Positions 16,079-23,678 of a DNA stretch of 64,000 bases are shown here, in pieces. Both the position numbers and the translations under genes were made by a program. The notes beneath the pieces are model-generated. The model was not told the origin of the DNA. It worked only from the letters and a program-made list of their open reading frames with translations, and made no database searches. Within the stretch, counting starts at the first letter, position 1; each line of letters starts with the position of its first letter. The stretch is from Pseudomonas marvdashtae (lineage in GTDB: Bacteria; Pseudomonadota; Gammaproteobacteria; Pseudomonadales; Pseudomonadaceae), in the NCBI RefSeq assembly GCF_014268655.2, contig NZ_JABWQX020000001.1, positions 712,001 through 776,000 on the forward strand, given 5' to 3'.

Positions 16079-16590
16079 TGCATGCCAAGGTTTTCCAAGC
16101 TCAAGCACTGGACAACAGGTCCTCGGACTATTTGCGTCTGGCGGAGTGTGGAGCGGAACTTAGCAGCCCGGTCCGAGAGCAAACGTATTCCGCACTGACC
16201 AGCATCAGCGTGCGAGGTACTGTTCTGTTTGCACAAGATGGCGTGAAGCTGTTCGTCAAAGGCAACGCAGCCGTTTTGCAAGTTGTCGCGGAGGAGCGGG
16301 ACCGCGCGGGCCGGCTGGCGCCAGTGGTTTGCTGGATCGAGCATAATACCGGGCAGGGGCCAGGAGCGACTGGTGTCGATGCGGTGTGGGCGTCGCTCGA
16401 GCAATTCGCTACCTCCATCGGGCGCAGCTTTTCAGAGCCTAAACGCTTGGCTGCACGGGAGGCGCTTGAGCAATTCGAAAAAAAGCAGCCGAGCCAGAGC
16501 TTCATAGCCCTGGCGATAACACTTTTACAGCGCGAGTGGGCAGCGTGGCTCAGACGCGCACTGGCGGCGCTGAAAACTTTCGGCAAATGA
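16075..16590 (+). CDS. Unrecognised protein, second gene of the small-GTPase operon
   Basis: The 171-residue protein starts at ATG 16075, overlapping the GTPase stop as ATGA. A second ATG follows immediately. The N-terminal 90 residues look like a mixed alpha/beta domain. The C-terminus is helical and ends with a Trp/Ala/Leu-rich amphipathic stretch (LLQREWAAWLRRALAALKTF) that could lie on a membrane or another protein. No motif or family was recognised. Tight coupling to the GTPase suggests a stoichiometric partner. Confidence 0.65.
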   Translation: MMHAKVFQAQALDNRSSDYLRLAECGAELSSPVREQTYSALTSISVRGTVLFAQDGVKLFVKGNAAVLQVVAEERDRAGRLAPVVCWIEHNTGQGPGATGVDAVWASLEQFATSIGRSFSEPKRLAAREALEQFEKKQPSQSFIALAITLLQREWAAWLRRALAALKTFGK

Positions 16591-17429
16591 ACGAACAGGG
16601 TACGCGCATCGCGCGAAAGGGGAGCAATGTGGCAACAGGCAAGATTCCGCTGGACCATGGCGCACGCAGAGTGATGCTCGTGTTGGATGAGAACACGATC
16701 AATGAGTGTCTCTATGATCTCGAGCCCGAAGCCAAGGGGTTTCTATTTGATCCCCAGTCCCACATCCTGCAGTACCCGCTTACGGTCGATGAGCCAGATA
16801 GCCAGGCGCTGCAGAATATTATCGATGCTGACCTGCTTCGACCGGGCGCGGTGCTCTTACAGAGCCCGTATGACCGTAACGCCTATGTGGACCTGAGCCA
16901 GGCCACGGATCAGTTCGCGATTGAGAAGCTTCGGCATTTTTCGCGGCTCTGCCAATACCTGGGAGCTCGGGACGTAACCGTTGAGCAGGTCGAAGTCAGC
17001 AAGGACTCCTCGTCCCAAGTGTACGAGTTGCACGGCAAAGCTCCTGTTGCCAAGCTCGATGTCAAAGTCGAAAACAAAGTGGGCAATTCACTGGCCAGAA
17101 AGTTTTCCATCAATGCCTCGTTTCGCGGAGGCAAACCCAACACCGAGGCAGCTGAAAAATACCTGCGTGGCAAACAGCTGTGGGGCGATGTGGTAATGCG
17201 TAGCCTGGTCGAGCAGTGCGCTGATGAAGACAACCAGATCCTTGAACAGAAGGTGGTGATCAGCCTGTCGAGTGAATCGAAGCGTTCCCTGGGCGTAGTG
17301 GCCAAGCTTAACCTGCCAGTCAAGGGGCTAGGGCTAACGGCAAATTACCTGGACAGTGCTCATTCGATCGAAGAGTACCTTCTGACCTTGACGGTAAAAT
17401 TTGACAGCCCTGAAACCGATAGTTTGTAG
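16587..17429 (+). CDS. Unrecognised 280-residue protein of the small-GTPase operon
   Basis: ATG 16587 is chosen because it overlaps the upstream stop as ATGA. The frame is also open back to ATG 16536. The protein is soluble by appearance. The first ~120 residues are alpha/beta (RVMLVLDENTINECLYDLE). The rest alternates beta strands and polar loops (VAKLDVKVENKVGNSLARKF, LTLTVKF at the end), which suggests a beta-sandwich. There are no cysteines of the zinc-binding type and no catalytic motif. The function is unknown. Its position ties it to the membrane-anchored GTPase. Confidence 0.65.
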   Translation: MNEQGTRIARKGSNVATGKIPLDHGARRVMLVLDENTINECLYDLEPEAKGFLFDPQSHILQYPLTVDEPDSQALQNIIDADLLRPGAVLLQSPYDRNAYVDLSQATDQFAIEKLRHFSRLCQYLGARDVTVEQVEVSKDSSSQVYELHGKAPVAKLDVKVENKVGNSLARKFSINASFRGGKPNTEAAEKYLRGKQLWGDVVMRSLVEQCADEDNQILEQKVVISLSSESKRSLGVVAKLNLPVKGLGLTANYLDSAHSIEEYLLTLTVKFDSPETDSL

Positions 17430-17505
17430 CGGTGCGTCGCATGATTACCATCGCCTAGCCTGGACTATCATATTTGATACCGGGTGGGCGGGCTTGGATT
17501 CCGCG

Positions 17506-18042
17506 ATGTTTGAATTCTCGCTTCTCATCGGCCTCCCCAAACCCAGCAGCATCGATACTTCATCGCTTACCCCTGAAGATGCAGCGGTTAAATTGCGGCA
17601 GGCTGCCACTCTCCGGCTTAACGGAGCCCAGAGTATTCTGCTTCATTTTCCGCAAGACGTTGAGCTGGCAGTAGAGCTGTTGGATGACGCCGCCGTGTTG
17701 TACGACAAGGCATTCCGGAATTTAACTGGCATTCCGGCTCAAAGCGTTCATCAGCAGATCCATGAGTATATCTCTGTCCCGTCCGCTGAAGGGGCTCCCG
17801 CGATCCAAACACCGTGGGGTAATGAGTTCGCTCCGGTAATAAAGGAGGGTGTTCGTTGCGCAGAGACTTGGCTCGAGGGTTCATCATTACCGTTATGGTG
17901 GGCGCTGTCTCAGAACCGAAAGCGTCATCGTCCAGGGGACTATCAGGAAGCATTTGAAGCAGGCTTTCTGCTGCGGTTGCAGCAGACGCTGATCATGCGG
18001 CGCGAAGCCCCCACTTCCCAATCAACCCGCTTTGATGCCTGA
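17506..18042 (+). CDS. Unrecognised protein, last gene of the small-GTPase operon
   Basis: From ATG 17506 the product is 178 residues, mostly helical (TPEDAAVKLRQAATLRLNG, VELAVELLDDAAVLYDKAF), with a Trp-rich turn (LPLWWALSQ). The frame is also open from a TTG at 17401, which would overlap the upstream gene by 29 bp. The start is uncertain because no strong ribosome binding site precedes either. No family was recognised. The gene is followed by a 12-bp hairpin at 18081-18124 that may end the operon. Confidence 0.55.
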   Translation: MFEFSLLIGLPKPSSIDTSSLTPEDAAVKLRQAATLRLNGAQSILLHFPQDVELAVELLDDAAVLYDKAFRNLTGIPAQSVHQQIHEYISVPSAEGAPAIQTPWGNEFAPVIKEGVRCAETWLEGSSLPLWWALSQNRKRHRPGDYQEAFEAGFLLRLQQTLIMRREAPTSQSTRFDA

Positions 18043-18080
18043 GTCTTCGATTGAAGTTTGAGACTTTGCTTTTCCCGCCA

Positions 18081-18124
18081 AACCCTCCGATCAAGCGATC
18101 TTTGATCGTGCCGATCGGAGGGTT
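18081..18124 (+). terminator. Hairpin closing the small-GTPase operon
   Basis: AACCCTCCGATC (18081-18092) pairs perfectly with GATCGGAGGGTT (18113-18124), with a 20-nt loop that can itself fold (AAGCGATC / GATCGT region). A short T-rich stretch (CTTTTTCTC) follows after 7 bases. It lies 39 bp past the last gene and fits a terminator. It may also mark the right end of the GTPase cassette. Confidence 0.55.
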
Positions 18125-18284
18125 CATTCGCTTTTTCTCGAAGCCGCCGCGTTCCACCCTCCTATTTTCACATTTAATTAACGCCACGATTATTTTTACC
18201 CGTCAGTAACTCCCCCGCGATTTCTATCGAGCGCAGCGCCATTCAGTGTGTGTGCGGATCTTTCGGGGGCATGGATGTAAGTGT

Positions 18285-18363
18285 GGCGACAGCGGCGACA
18301 GCGGCGACAGCCCGCGTAGAACGTGACCTGGAACGTGGCGACAGAAGTGGCGACAGTCGCCAC
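18285..18363. repeat. GGCGACAG iteron-like array
   Basis: Five copies of GGCGACAG start at 18285, 18294, 18303, 18337 and 18349. The first three are spaced exactly 9 bp. The last copy runs into a palindrome GTGGCGA-CAG-TCGCCAC (18347-18363). The same word in reverse (TGTCGCC) recurs at 20573-20654 and 22225-22231, and the 16-mer GCGACAGTCGCCACTT recurs at 22184-22199. Confidence 0.75.
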
Positions 18364-19111
18364 TTTCTGAGCGCTTTGCCCGTGACGCTTGACCGTCTTT
18401 TCGAGTGGGTATAAAAATTGGCGCACGGATCGCTGTCGTTGACAGCACCTGCCCAGGTAGCCAGAGCCTTTAAGGCTACGCCACTTGCGTGGTGGTTCTT
18501 CCCTAAGTGCGATTAGCGTCCGGCGGCTCGCACGGTCACTCCCCAAGAGTGACGGATGCCTTCTCTACCAATCTGTCCACTGCGGCAGACGATGGACCTA
18601 TCTAGCTGCACTGCAGCTGCCTCACCCTTCGGCACACATCGCTGCGCCAGACCGCACCCGTCTCTTTCTCCTGGAAAGAGACGGGCGCTCGTAGCACTGC
18701 TGCAAGCCACGTCGTACAAGGCATTGCCGCAACTCTCCTCGTGACAATCGGCCTGACAAATCCGATTCGTCGCCATCCACAACGACACAGGCACCGGTGC
18801 CGCAGCCTATGGAGAGGCTGCACCTGACTGACAGTCAGGCATGCCCCAGGTGTCGATGTTGTTGCTTTCTCTCACCCAGGATCTCCAGGTGCCGAACTCG
18901 TCAGTCGGCACAGCCTCCACCCGCCCGCATCTTTGAATGCGTCTAAGGAGGCAAGATTCATAGGGTTATGCCCTTGCTCCCGGTCGTAAGGAGCCGTTCG
19001 TTCCGCGTCAGTGAACACCTCACAGGCCGCAGGGGCCTTTATCCCTGATAACACTCAACAGCCGTGGCGGGACTACGTGAGGACAACCAGCAATGATCGA
19101 GGAGAGGGCCC

Positions 19112-20518
19112 ATGCAGCAGTTAGATCCGAAGCTTGAACTACTACGACCACCCCGACCGTTGATTGAGTCGAACCCCGTGCCCCAGTCTTATCCGGTGCA
19201 GGCACTGGGTGGGATTCTTGGGCCTGCGGTTGAGCGCATGGCCGAGGTCGTCGGCGTGCCCCAAGCACTGGCCGCGCAATCGGTGTTGGCCGCCTCGGCC
19301 CTGGCAACTCAAGGTCATGCGGGCTTACAACTCGACGGGAGACATTATCCCCTGTCGTTGTACTTGATCACGGTGGCTGCGTCCGGTGATCGCAAAACGG
19401 CGGCAGATCGATGTGCCTTGCTGCCAGCACGGCAATGGGAGCGTGAGCAGTGGCAGCGCTATCGCGAACAACTTGCCCGCTACCGAGCCGCACAGCGACA
19501 AGCGCAGCGTATCAGCACTGCCGATCCCGCCCCCATAGGCAGCGTATCGCTCGAAGCGGAGCCTTCGGCCCCTCGGCTGATCACCACAGACCCGACGATC
19601 GAGGCTCTGGTCAAGGGACTCTGCCATGACTTGCCGAGCATGGGCCTGTTCTGTGACGAGGGGGGACAATTCCTCGGTAGCAGCACCATGAGTCGGGATA
19701 ACCGTTTGAAAGCGGTCACGACCTTGTCGTCACTCTGGGACGGCAGTCCGATAGATCGCGCGCGGTCCATGGTGGGTGAAAGCTTGCGAGCTTACGATCG
19801 ACGCTTAAGCCTGCACCTGATGCTGCAACCGTATCTAGCCATGCAGTTACTCAGTGACCCGTTGCTGCAGGGGCAAGGCATTCTCGGTCGCTGCCTCATG
19901 ACCTGGCCCACCAGTCTGGCCGGACAACGTAGCTACCAGGCTGTCGACTTGTCCAAAGACGCCGCCCTCAAGCGCTATCATCACCGCCTTTCGGCTCTGT
20001 TTTATCAGCCGTGGTCACTTTCCGCTGACGGAGCCTTGCAGTTGTCAAAGCTGAGCCTCAGTCCGCTGGCGCGTCGTCGCTGGATTGATTTGCATGATGC
20101 TATCGAAGCTCAGCTGGGGGAGTTTGGCGAGCTGGCCAGCGTACGGCCCAGCGGATCAAAGGCCGCCGATAACCTGCTGCGCGTCGCCGGTATTCTTGCA
20201 GTTGTGGAGGAGAGCAGCGTCGTGGAGGTCGACCATATCCAACGGGCCTCCGCTTTAGTCGGCTACTACCTCAACGAGATCCAGCGCCTGACTGAGCAGG
20301 AGCCAGTGTGTCGGGTAAAGGAGGAGGCGGACCGGCTGCTGCGCTGGCTGCAGGTCAAGGATTGGAAGCACTTCAGTATTCGGGACCTGAACCGCAACGG
20401 ACCCCGCTTTGCCCGTAAGAGCAGTCGCCATGCCGCCAAGCTGCTGGTCGAGTTGATCGATCATCAGTGGCTGATCACCGACGGCCACACTTTCGAGGTG
20501 CGCCATGTTCAATCTTGA
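19112..20518 (+). CDS. DUF3987/YfjI-like ATPase of a mobile element
   Basis: The 468-residue protein resembles the DUF3987 (YfjI) family found in prophages and islands. Visible marks are the N-terminal segment PVQALGGILGPAVERMAEVV, a degenerate P-loop AASGDRKTAAD (about residues 90-100), FCDEGGQFLGSSTM as the Walker B/sensor region (about 180) and a C-terminal winged-helix-like part. Related proteins are primase/helicase-like and probably act in replication or excision of the element. ATG 19112 has GGAGAGGG upstream. It overlaps the next gene by 14 bp. Iteron-like repeats lie both upstream and in the following gene, which fits a replication role. Confidence 0.75.
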   Translation: MQQLDPKLELLRPPRPLIESNPVPQSYPVQALGGILGPAVERMAEVVGVPQALAAQSVLAASALATQGHAGLQLDGRHYPLSLYLITVAASGDRKTAADRCALLPARQWEREQWQRYREQLARYRAAQRQAQRISTADPAPIGSVSLEAEPSAPRLITTDPTIEALVKGLCHDLPSMGLFCDEGGQFLGSSTMSRDNRLKAVTTLSSLWDGSPIDRARSMVGESLRAYDRRLSLHLMLQPYLAMQLLSDPLLQGQGILGRCLMTWPTSLAGQRSYQAVDLSKDAALKRYHHRLSALFYQPWSLSADGALQLSKLSLSPLARRRWIDLHDAIEAQLGEFGELASVRPSGSKAADNLLRVAGILAVVEESSVVEVDHIQRASALVGYYLNEIQRLTEQEPVCRVKEEADRLLRWLQVKDWKHFSIRDLNRNGPRFARKSSRHAAKLLVELIDHQWLITDGHTFEVRHVQS

Positions 20519-20858
20519 TGAAGCGCTGCGCAACCATCTGGCTCAGCGCCAAAAGGAGCCGAAAGTGCGATTTGTCGCCGCTACTGTCGCCACTTTGTCG
20601 CCACGCTCAAAGCCAGACAAGGCAAGGGTTGTCGCCGTTGTCGCCGGTGTCGCCACCATCGGTAAAGCTATCACCTCGACGACAGCCATCATTCAATGGT
20701 TGAAAGAGGAAGGTGCGCAGCTCTACGTCGCTAACAATACGCTGTGTTTTCGCCCTACTGATTGGGCTCAACTCGCTATCGTGAGCACGTACTGGCGAGC
20801 CCTCTTGCATGAACTCGTGGCAGTCGATCAGGAGCAGAAAAATGGCTCGGGTCGGTAA
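20505..20858 (+). CDS. Small unknown protein whose gene carries TGTCGCC repeats
   Basis: The 117-residue protein overlaps the DUF3987 gene by 14 bp and the recombinase start by 17 bp. Its first third is basic and Ala/Val-rich (FVAATVATLS, VVAVVAGVATIGK) because the DNA there consists of repeated TGTCGCC words. The C-terminal half (SWLKEEGAQLYVANNTLCF-like context) looks like a small winged helix or restriction-associated fold, but no family was recognised. It may be a DNA-binding accessory protein of the replication/recombination module. Confidence 0.6.
   Translation: MFNLDEALRNHLAQRQKEPKVRFVAATVATLSPRSKPDKARVVAVVAGVATIGKAITSTTAIIQWLKEEGAQLYVANNTLCFRPTDWAQLAIVSTYWRALLHELVAVDQEQKNGSGR
20573..20654. 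repeat. TGTCGCC iteron-like array inside a coding region
   Basis: Six copies of TGTCGCC begin at 20573, 20585, 20596, 20630, 20639 and 20648. The last three are spaced 9 bp, the same spacing as the reverse-complement array at 18285-18310. They lie within the 117-residue gene. Confidence 0.75.
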
Positions 20859-21822
20859 GCGATCTGGGCGTAATTTCGGCTTTGGGCGCCAGCTCAGCTA
20901 TGCCGGCCCTCAAGCTCTAAAAGATCTGTTTGGTGACGGCCATTTTGCTACCGTCAAAGCCCATAGCGATCGTTGGCAGGCTTTTGTGCGTTGGTGTCGA
21001 TCCGATGAAGGGCCGGGGCTCAATGATGCGCGACAGATCGACCGCGAAGTCCTAATGCGGTACGCCGTCCACGTGCGGGAGCAGGTTGATCAGGGCAACG
21101 TCGGCATCGCTACCGCGCAGAACCGACTGTCCAGCGTGAACCGAACGATGGCTGCGCTGCGCGGTGATCAATACGTCAAAATCCCGAGTCCAAGTAAGGC
21201 GCTTGGCTTGCAGCGCTCAAGCGTGCGTAGTGAGGCGCCACAAGGCCAAGACCGTGTGCAGGTCAGGCTGGTTGCGCAAGCGCTGTCAGAGCGACAGCAA
21301 CTGAGGGTGAGTGCCATCGTGCTCCTCGCTCGGGAGACCGGCATGCGCCTGCGTGAAGCGATCTTGGCGGACTTGCCCCGGCTGCAACGTGAGGCTCGGC
21401 AACTGGGCAAGATTAATATCCAGGACGGCACCAAAGGCGGTCGATCAGGCGCATCGGCACCGCGTTGGATTGCGGTCACGGATCAAGCTCGTGGCGCCCT
21501 CGACAGGGCCAGCGAGGCCTCACCCAAGGGCAGTCGGAATCTGTTAACACCTGATGAAAGCTACAAAGATTTCTTACAGACAATCGTACGACCGGCGCGG
21601 GACATCATGCATGAGCATGGATTGAAAGGCTTTCATGAACTGCGGGCGGCTTACGCCTGTGAGCGCTATGAACAACTGACCGGCTTCTCCGCACCCATCA
21701 TTGGCGGTCGTGGTCAACGAGAGGATCGAGCACTCGATCAGCGTGCACGTCAGCAGATCAGCCACGAGTTGGGGCATAACCGCATCGACGTGGTGAGTGC
21801 CTACATCGGAGATCGTCGATGA
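20842..21822 (+). CDS. Tyrosine recombinase (integrase-domain protein)
   Basis: ATG 20842 is chosen because GGAGCAG lies 5 bases upstream. The 326-residue protein has an N-terminal SAM-like core-binding domain (about residues 15-110) and a catalytic domain with the full tyrosine-recombinase set: Arg in TGMRLREA, HELRAAYA as the HxxR box, LGHNRIDVVSAYIG supplying the second His and the nucleophilic Tyr. Proteins of this type are common in Pseudomonas islands together with DUF3987 genes. It is distinct from the P4-type integrase at 22235. It ends in an ATGA overlap with the next small gene. Confidence 0.8.
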   Translation: MARVGKRSGRNFGFGRQLSYAGPQALKDLFGDGHFATVKAHSDRWQAFVRWCRSDEGPGLNDARQIDREVLMRYAVHVREQVDQGNVGIATAQNRLSSVNRTMAALRGDQYVKIPSPSKALGLQRSSVRSEAPQGQDRVQVRLVAQALSERQQLRVSAIVLLARETGMRLREAILADLPRLQREARQLGKINIQDGTKGGRSGASAPRWIAVTDQARGALDRASEASPKGSRNLLTPDESYKDFLQTIVRPARDIMHEHGLKGFHELRAAYACERYEQLTGFSAPIIGGRGQREDRALDQRARQQISHELGHNRIDVVSAYIGDRR

Positions 21823-22088
21823 AGTCCGAGTTCGATATGGCGTTGTTTCTGAGCCCCGTGCTCAAAGGTGCGCATGCCACGCGGCAGCGGCATATCAGGC
21901 AGGCAGAAAGGATGCACGAGGCGATTCGTGAGCGCTGGAGTTGTGCGACCCCTTGGTCCTGGAAGGAAAAGCACACCAGATGGTTTTTAGGGCACTACCT
22001 GAGTTGCTCAGCACCAGCGACCATCTATTACTATAAGTTAACAGCAGGGCTGATCCGCCGAAGAAAGGCGCAACTCGTGGTTGTCTGA
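21819..22088 (+). CDS. Small basic protein downstream of the recombinase
   Basis: The 89-residue protein starts within the recombinase stop (ATGA overlap), so it is very likely translated with it. It is basic, rich in Arg/His/Trp (RQRHIRQAERMHEAIRERW) and has no membrane segment. No family was recognised. An accessory role in recombination is possible. Confidence 0.55.
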   Translation: MKSEFDMALFLSPVLKGAHATRQRHIRQAERMHEAIRERWSCATPWSWKEKHTRWFLGHYLSCSAPATIYYYKLTAGLIRRRKAQLVVV

Positions 22089-22104
22089 TAGATCTTTAAG
22101 CGTG

Positions 22105-22149
22105 AGCCCCTAAGTATGGGAATGCGGAGCCTTCCCATACTTAGGGGCT
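22105..22149. terminator. Perfect 18-bp hairpin between convergent genes
   Basis: AGCCCCTAAGTATGGGAA (22105-22122) and TTCCCATACTTAGGGGCT (22132-22149) form a perfect 18-bp stem with a 9-nt loop. It lies 16 bp after the small basic gene and before the 3' end of the integrase gene. There is no T run, so this may be a factor-dependent terminator, a stability hairpin or a protein-binding site. Confidence 0.5.
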
Positions 22150-22183
22150 TGGCCGAAGAAGCGCAGGCATGCGGCTGATTTAG

Positions 22184-22231
22184 CGACAGTCGCCACTTCA
22201 GTCGCCCTGCTGCACGGCACGAATTGTCGCC
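22184..22231. repeat. Third cluster of GCGACA/TGTCGCC words
   Basis: The 16-mer GCGACAGTCGCCACTT (22184-22199) also occurs near 18350-18365. It is followed by a further AGTCGCC and by TGTCGCC at 22225-22231, just before the integrase stop codon. Confidence 0.6.
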
Positions 22232-22234
22232 TGC

Positions 22235-23491
22235 TCAGCGTATCGGCACGACGTTACGGTCCCTGGTTTGATTGATGGCGGATGCCGACAGGCTGCCGGT
22301 GGCTGCCTTCTGGATATGTTCACTCCACCAGGCCATCATCGGACGCCGGCGTTCGATGTAATCCGCGCGGTTGTAGGCGCTTCGAACTTCGTCTTTATCG
22401 ACATGCGCCAGCGCGACTTCGATTAGCTCCGGATCCCATCCATGCTCATTCAGAATTGTGCTGGCCATGGAGCGCATGCCGTGGCTGACTAAGCGGTCCT
22501 GAAAGCCCATTCGTTTCAATGCCATGTTGGCTGTCTGGCTATTCGCGTGGGTGCGCGGATTTCTATCTGACGGGAACACATATTCCCTGTGGCCGCTATG
22601 GGGCTTAAGCGTCTCCAATAACGAGAGTGCATGTTCGGTCAGCGGGATTGTGTGCGGACGACGCTTTTTCATTCGCTCCGGAGGGATGGTCCAGATGCGT
22701 TTTTCGAAGTCGATGTCTGCCCATCGGGTAGTCGCCGCTTCGGCAGGGCGGGTCATAGTGTGTAGCTGCCATTCGATCAGGCAGCGGGTCGTCCGCTTGA
22801 TGCTGGCGTTCGCGATTTCCATCATGAGCTCCGGAAGCTCATCTGGTGGTAGCGCTGCCATGTTCTCTTTCTTAGGTTTCTTGAACACCGCTCGAATGCC
22901 GCTGAGAGGGTTGGCAAAGATCATTCCGGAATTGACCCCGTAGGTCATGATCTCGTTAAGGCGCTGGCTCACTCGCTTAACTGTCTCGAGGCTGCCTTTG
23001 GCCTCAATCGGACGAAGGAGCTTGATGACCATTGGGGCGCTGACTTCGGAGAGAGGCGTTGATTTCATGCTCGGAAAAACATGCAGGGTGAGGGAGCGCC
23101 AAATGTCTTCGGCATACGCCGGCGTGACGGAATCCTTCTTCAGCTCGAACCAGGCGGTGGCCACGTTCTCGAAGGTGTGTTCCGTTTCCGCTCGTTTGGC
23201 TTCCTGTAGCTCATTGCGCTGAGCTTTTGGGTCGATGCCCTGTGCAAGCAGCTCTCTGGCCTCAGCGGTTTTCTTCCTCGCTTGCGCAAGAGAAACCTCG
23301 GGATAAGAGCCGAGTGCCATGTTGATTCGATTTTTGGTGACGGGATGCCGGTAGTTGAAATTCCACTGCATCGAGCGATTGACCCTGACTCGCAGTTGGA
23401 GCCCGTCGCCATCCGTGAGGACGTAATCCTTGTCTTTCGGTTTGACCGCCTTGAGCTGGCGGTCGGAGAGGCGTGTGGTTTGAGCGCACAT
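22235..23491 (-). CDS. P4-type tyrosine integrase
   Basis: The 418-residue protein has the usual P4-integrase layout: an N-terminal DUF4102 arm-binding domain (LSDRQLKAVKPKDKDYVLTD), a core-binding domain (about residues 105-190) and a catalytic domain with Arg in MTRPAEA, HGMRSMAST as HxxR, and LAHVDKDEVRSAYNR with the nucleophilic Tyr. These enzymes insert islands at tRNA or tmRNA 3' ends. Here the gene starts 188 bp from the 3' end of ssrA and points away from it, the classic arrangement. Three GGGAATACC-type sites lie just upstream. Confidence 0.92.
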   Translation of the reverse strand: MCAQTTRLSDRQLKAVKPKDKDYVLTDGDGLQLRVRVNRSMQWNFNYRHPVTKNRINMALGSYPEVSLAQARKKTAEARELLAQGIDPKAQRNELQEAKRAETEHTFENVATAWFELKKDSVTPAYAEDIWRSLTLHVFPSMKSTPLSEVSAPMVIKLLRPIEAKGSLETVKRVSQRLNEIMTYGVNSGMIFANPLSGIRAVFKKPKKENMAALPPDELPELMMEIANASIKRTTRCLIEWQLHTMTRPAEAATTRWADIDFEKRIWTIPPERMKKRRPHTIPLTEHALSLLETLKPHSGHREYVFPSDRNPRTHANSQTANMALKRMGFQDRLVSHGMRSMASTILNEHGWDPELIEVALAHVDKDEVRSAYNRADYIERRRPMMAWWSEHIQKAATGSLSASAINQTRDRNVVPIR

Positions 23492-23513
23492 GAGAAGTAC
23501 TCCATGACACCTT

Positions 23514-23567
23514 TTGGTATTCCCAAGATTAGCGCCGGGTAGCCGGGAATACCATTGGGAATACCAA
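23514..23567. promoter_or_regulatory. Inverted and direct GGGAATACC sites upstream of the integrase gene
   Basis: TTGGTATTCCCAA (23514-23526) is the exact reverse complement of TTGGGAATACCAA (23555-23567). An additional GGGAATACC sits at 23545-23553. They lie 23-76 bp upstream of the integrase start and beside the attachment site, so they may be arm-type recombinase sites, excisionase sites or an integrase operator. Confidence 0.6.
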
Positions 23568-23641
23568 ACTGCCTGGAACTCAAAAAACCTTTGAGGAGCC
23601 CAGTAGCGCTGAAGCCCTTGATTTCACTGAATTTCAGGCAC

Positions 23642-23667
23642 AAAAAAAGACGTCCGTGGACGTCTTT
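23642..23667 (-). terminator. Intrinsic terminator of ssrA
   Basis: On the minus strand AAAGACGTCC pairs with GGACGTCTTT and is followed by a run of seven T. It lies 12 bp beyond the CCA end of the tmRNA. Confidence 0.85.
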
Positions 23668-23678
23668 AGATGATGAAG

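Larger units (their letters stand above)
18043..19111. other. Long intergenic region with structured repeats
   Basis: About 1.07 kb lacks a convincing gene; the short open frames here have poor composition and overlap one another. It contains the hairpin at 18081-18124, the GGCGACAG repeat array (18285-18363), a 12-bp perfect inverted repeat CCCGTCTCTTTC/GAAAGAGACGGG (18657-18685), a palindrome CCTGACT-GAC-AGTCAGG (18823-18839) and AGCTGC-ACT-GCAGCT (18604-18618). It lies directly upstream of the DUF3987 ATPase gene. Iterons plus hairpins beside a replication-type gene would suit an origin of replication or a regulatory RNA, but this is inference. Confidence 0.45.

Noticed and set aside
18285..18363. 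Possible CRISPR array (regular GGCGACAG copies)
   Set aside because: Units are 8-9 bp with almost no spacers and no cas genes nearby; iteron-like repeats fit better.
18196..18823. Several short open frames in the intergenic region
   Set aside because: They overlap each other on both strands, lack ribosome binding sites and have Arg/Ser-rich composition typical of non-coding DNA.
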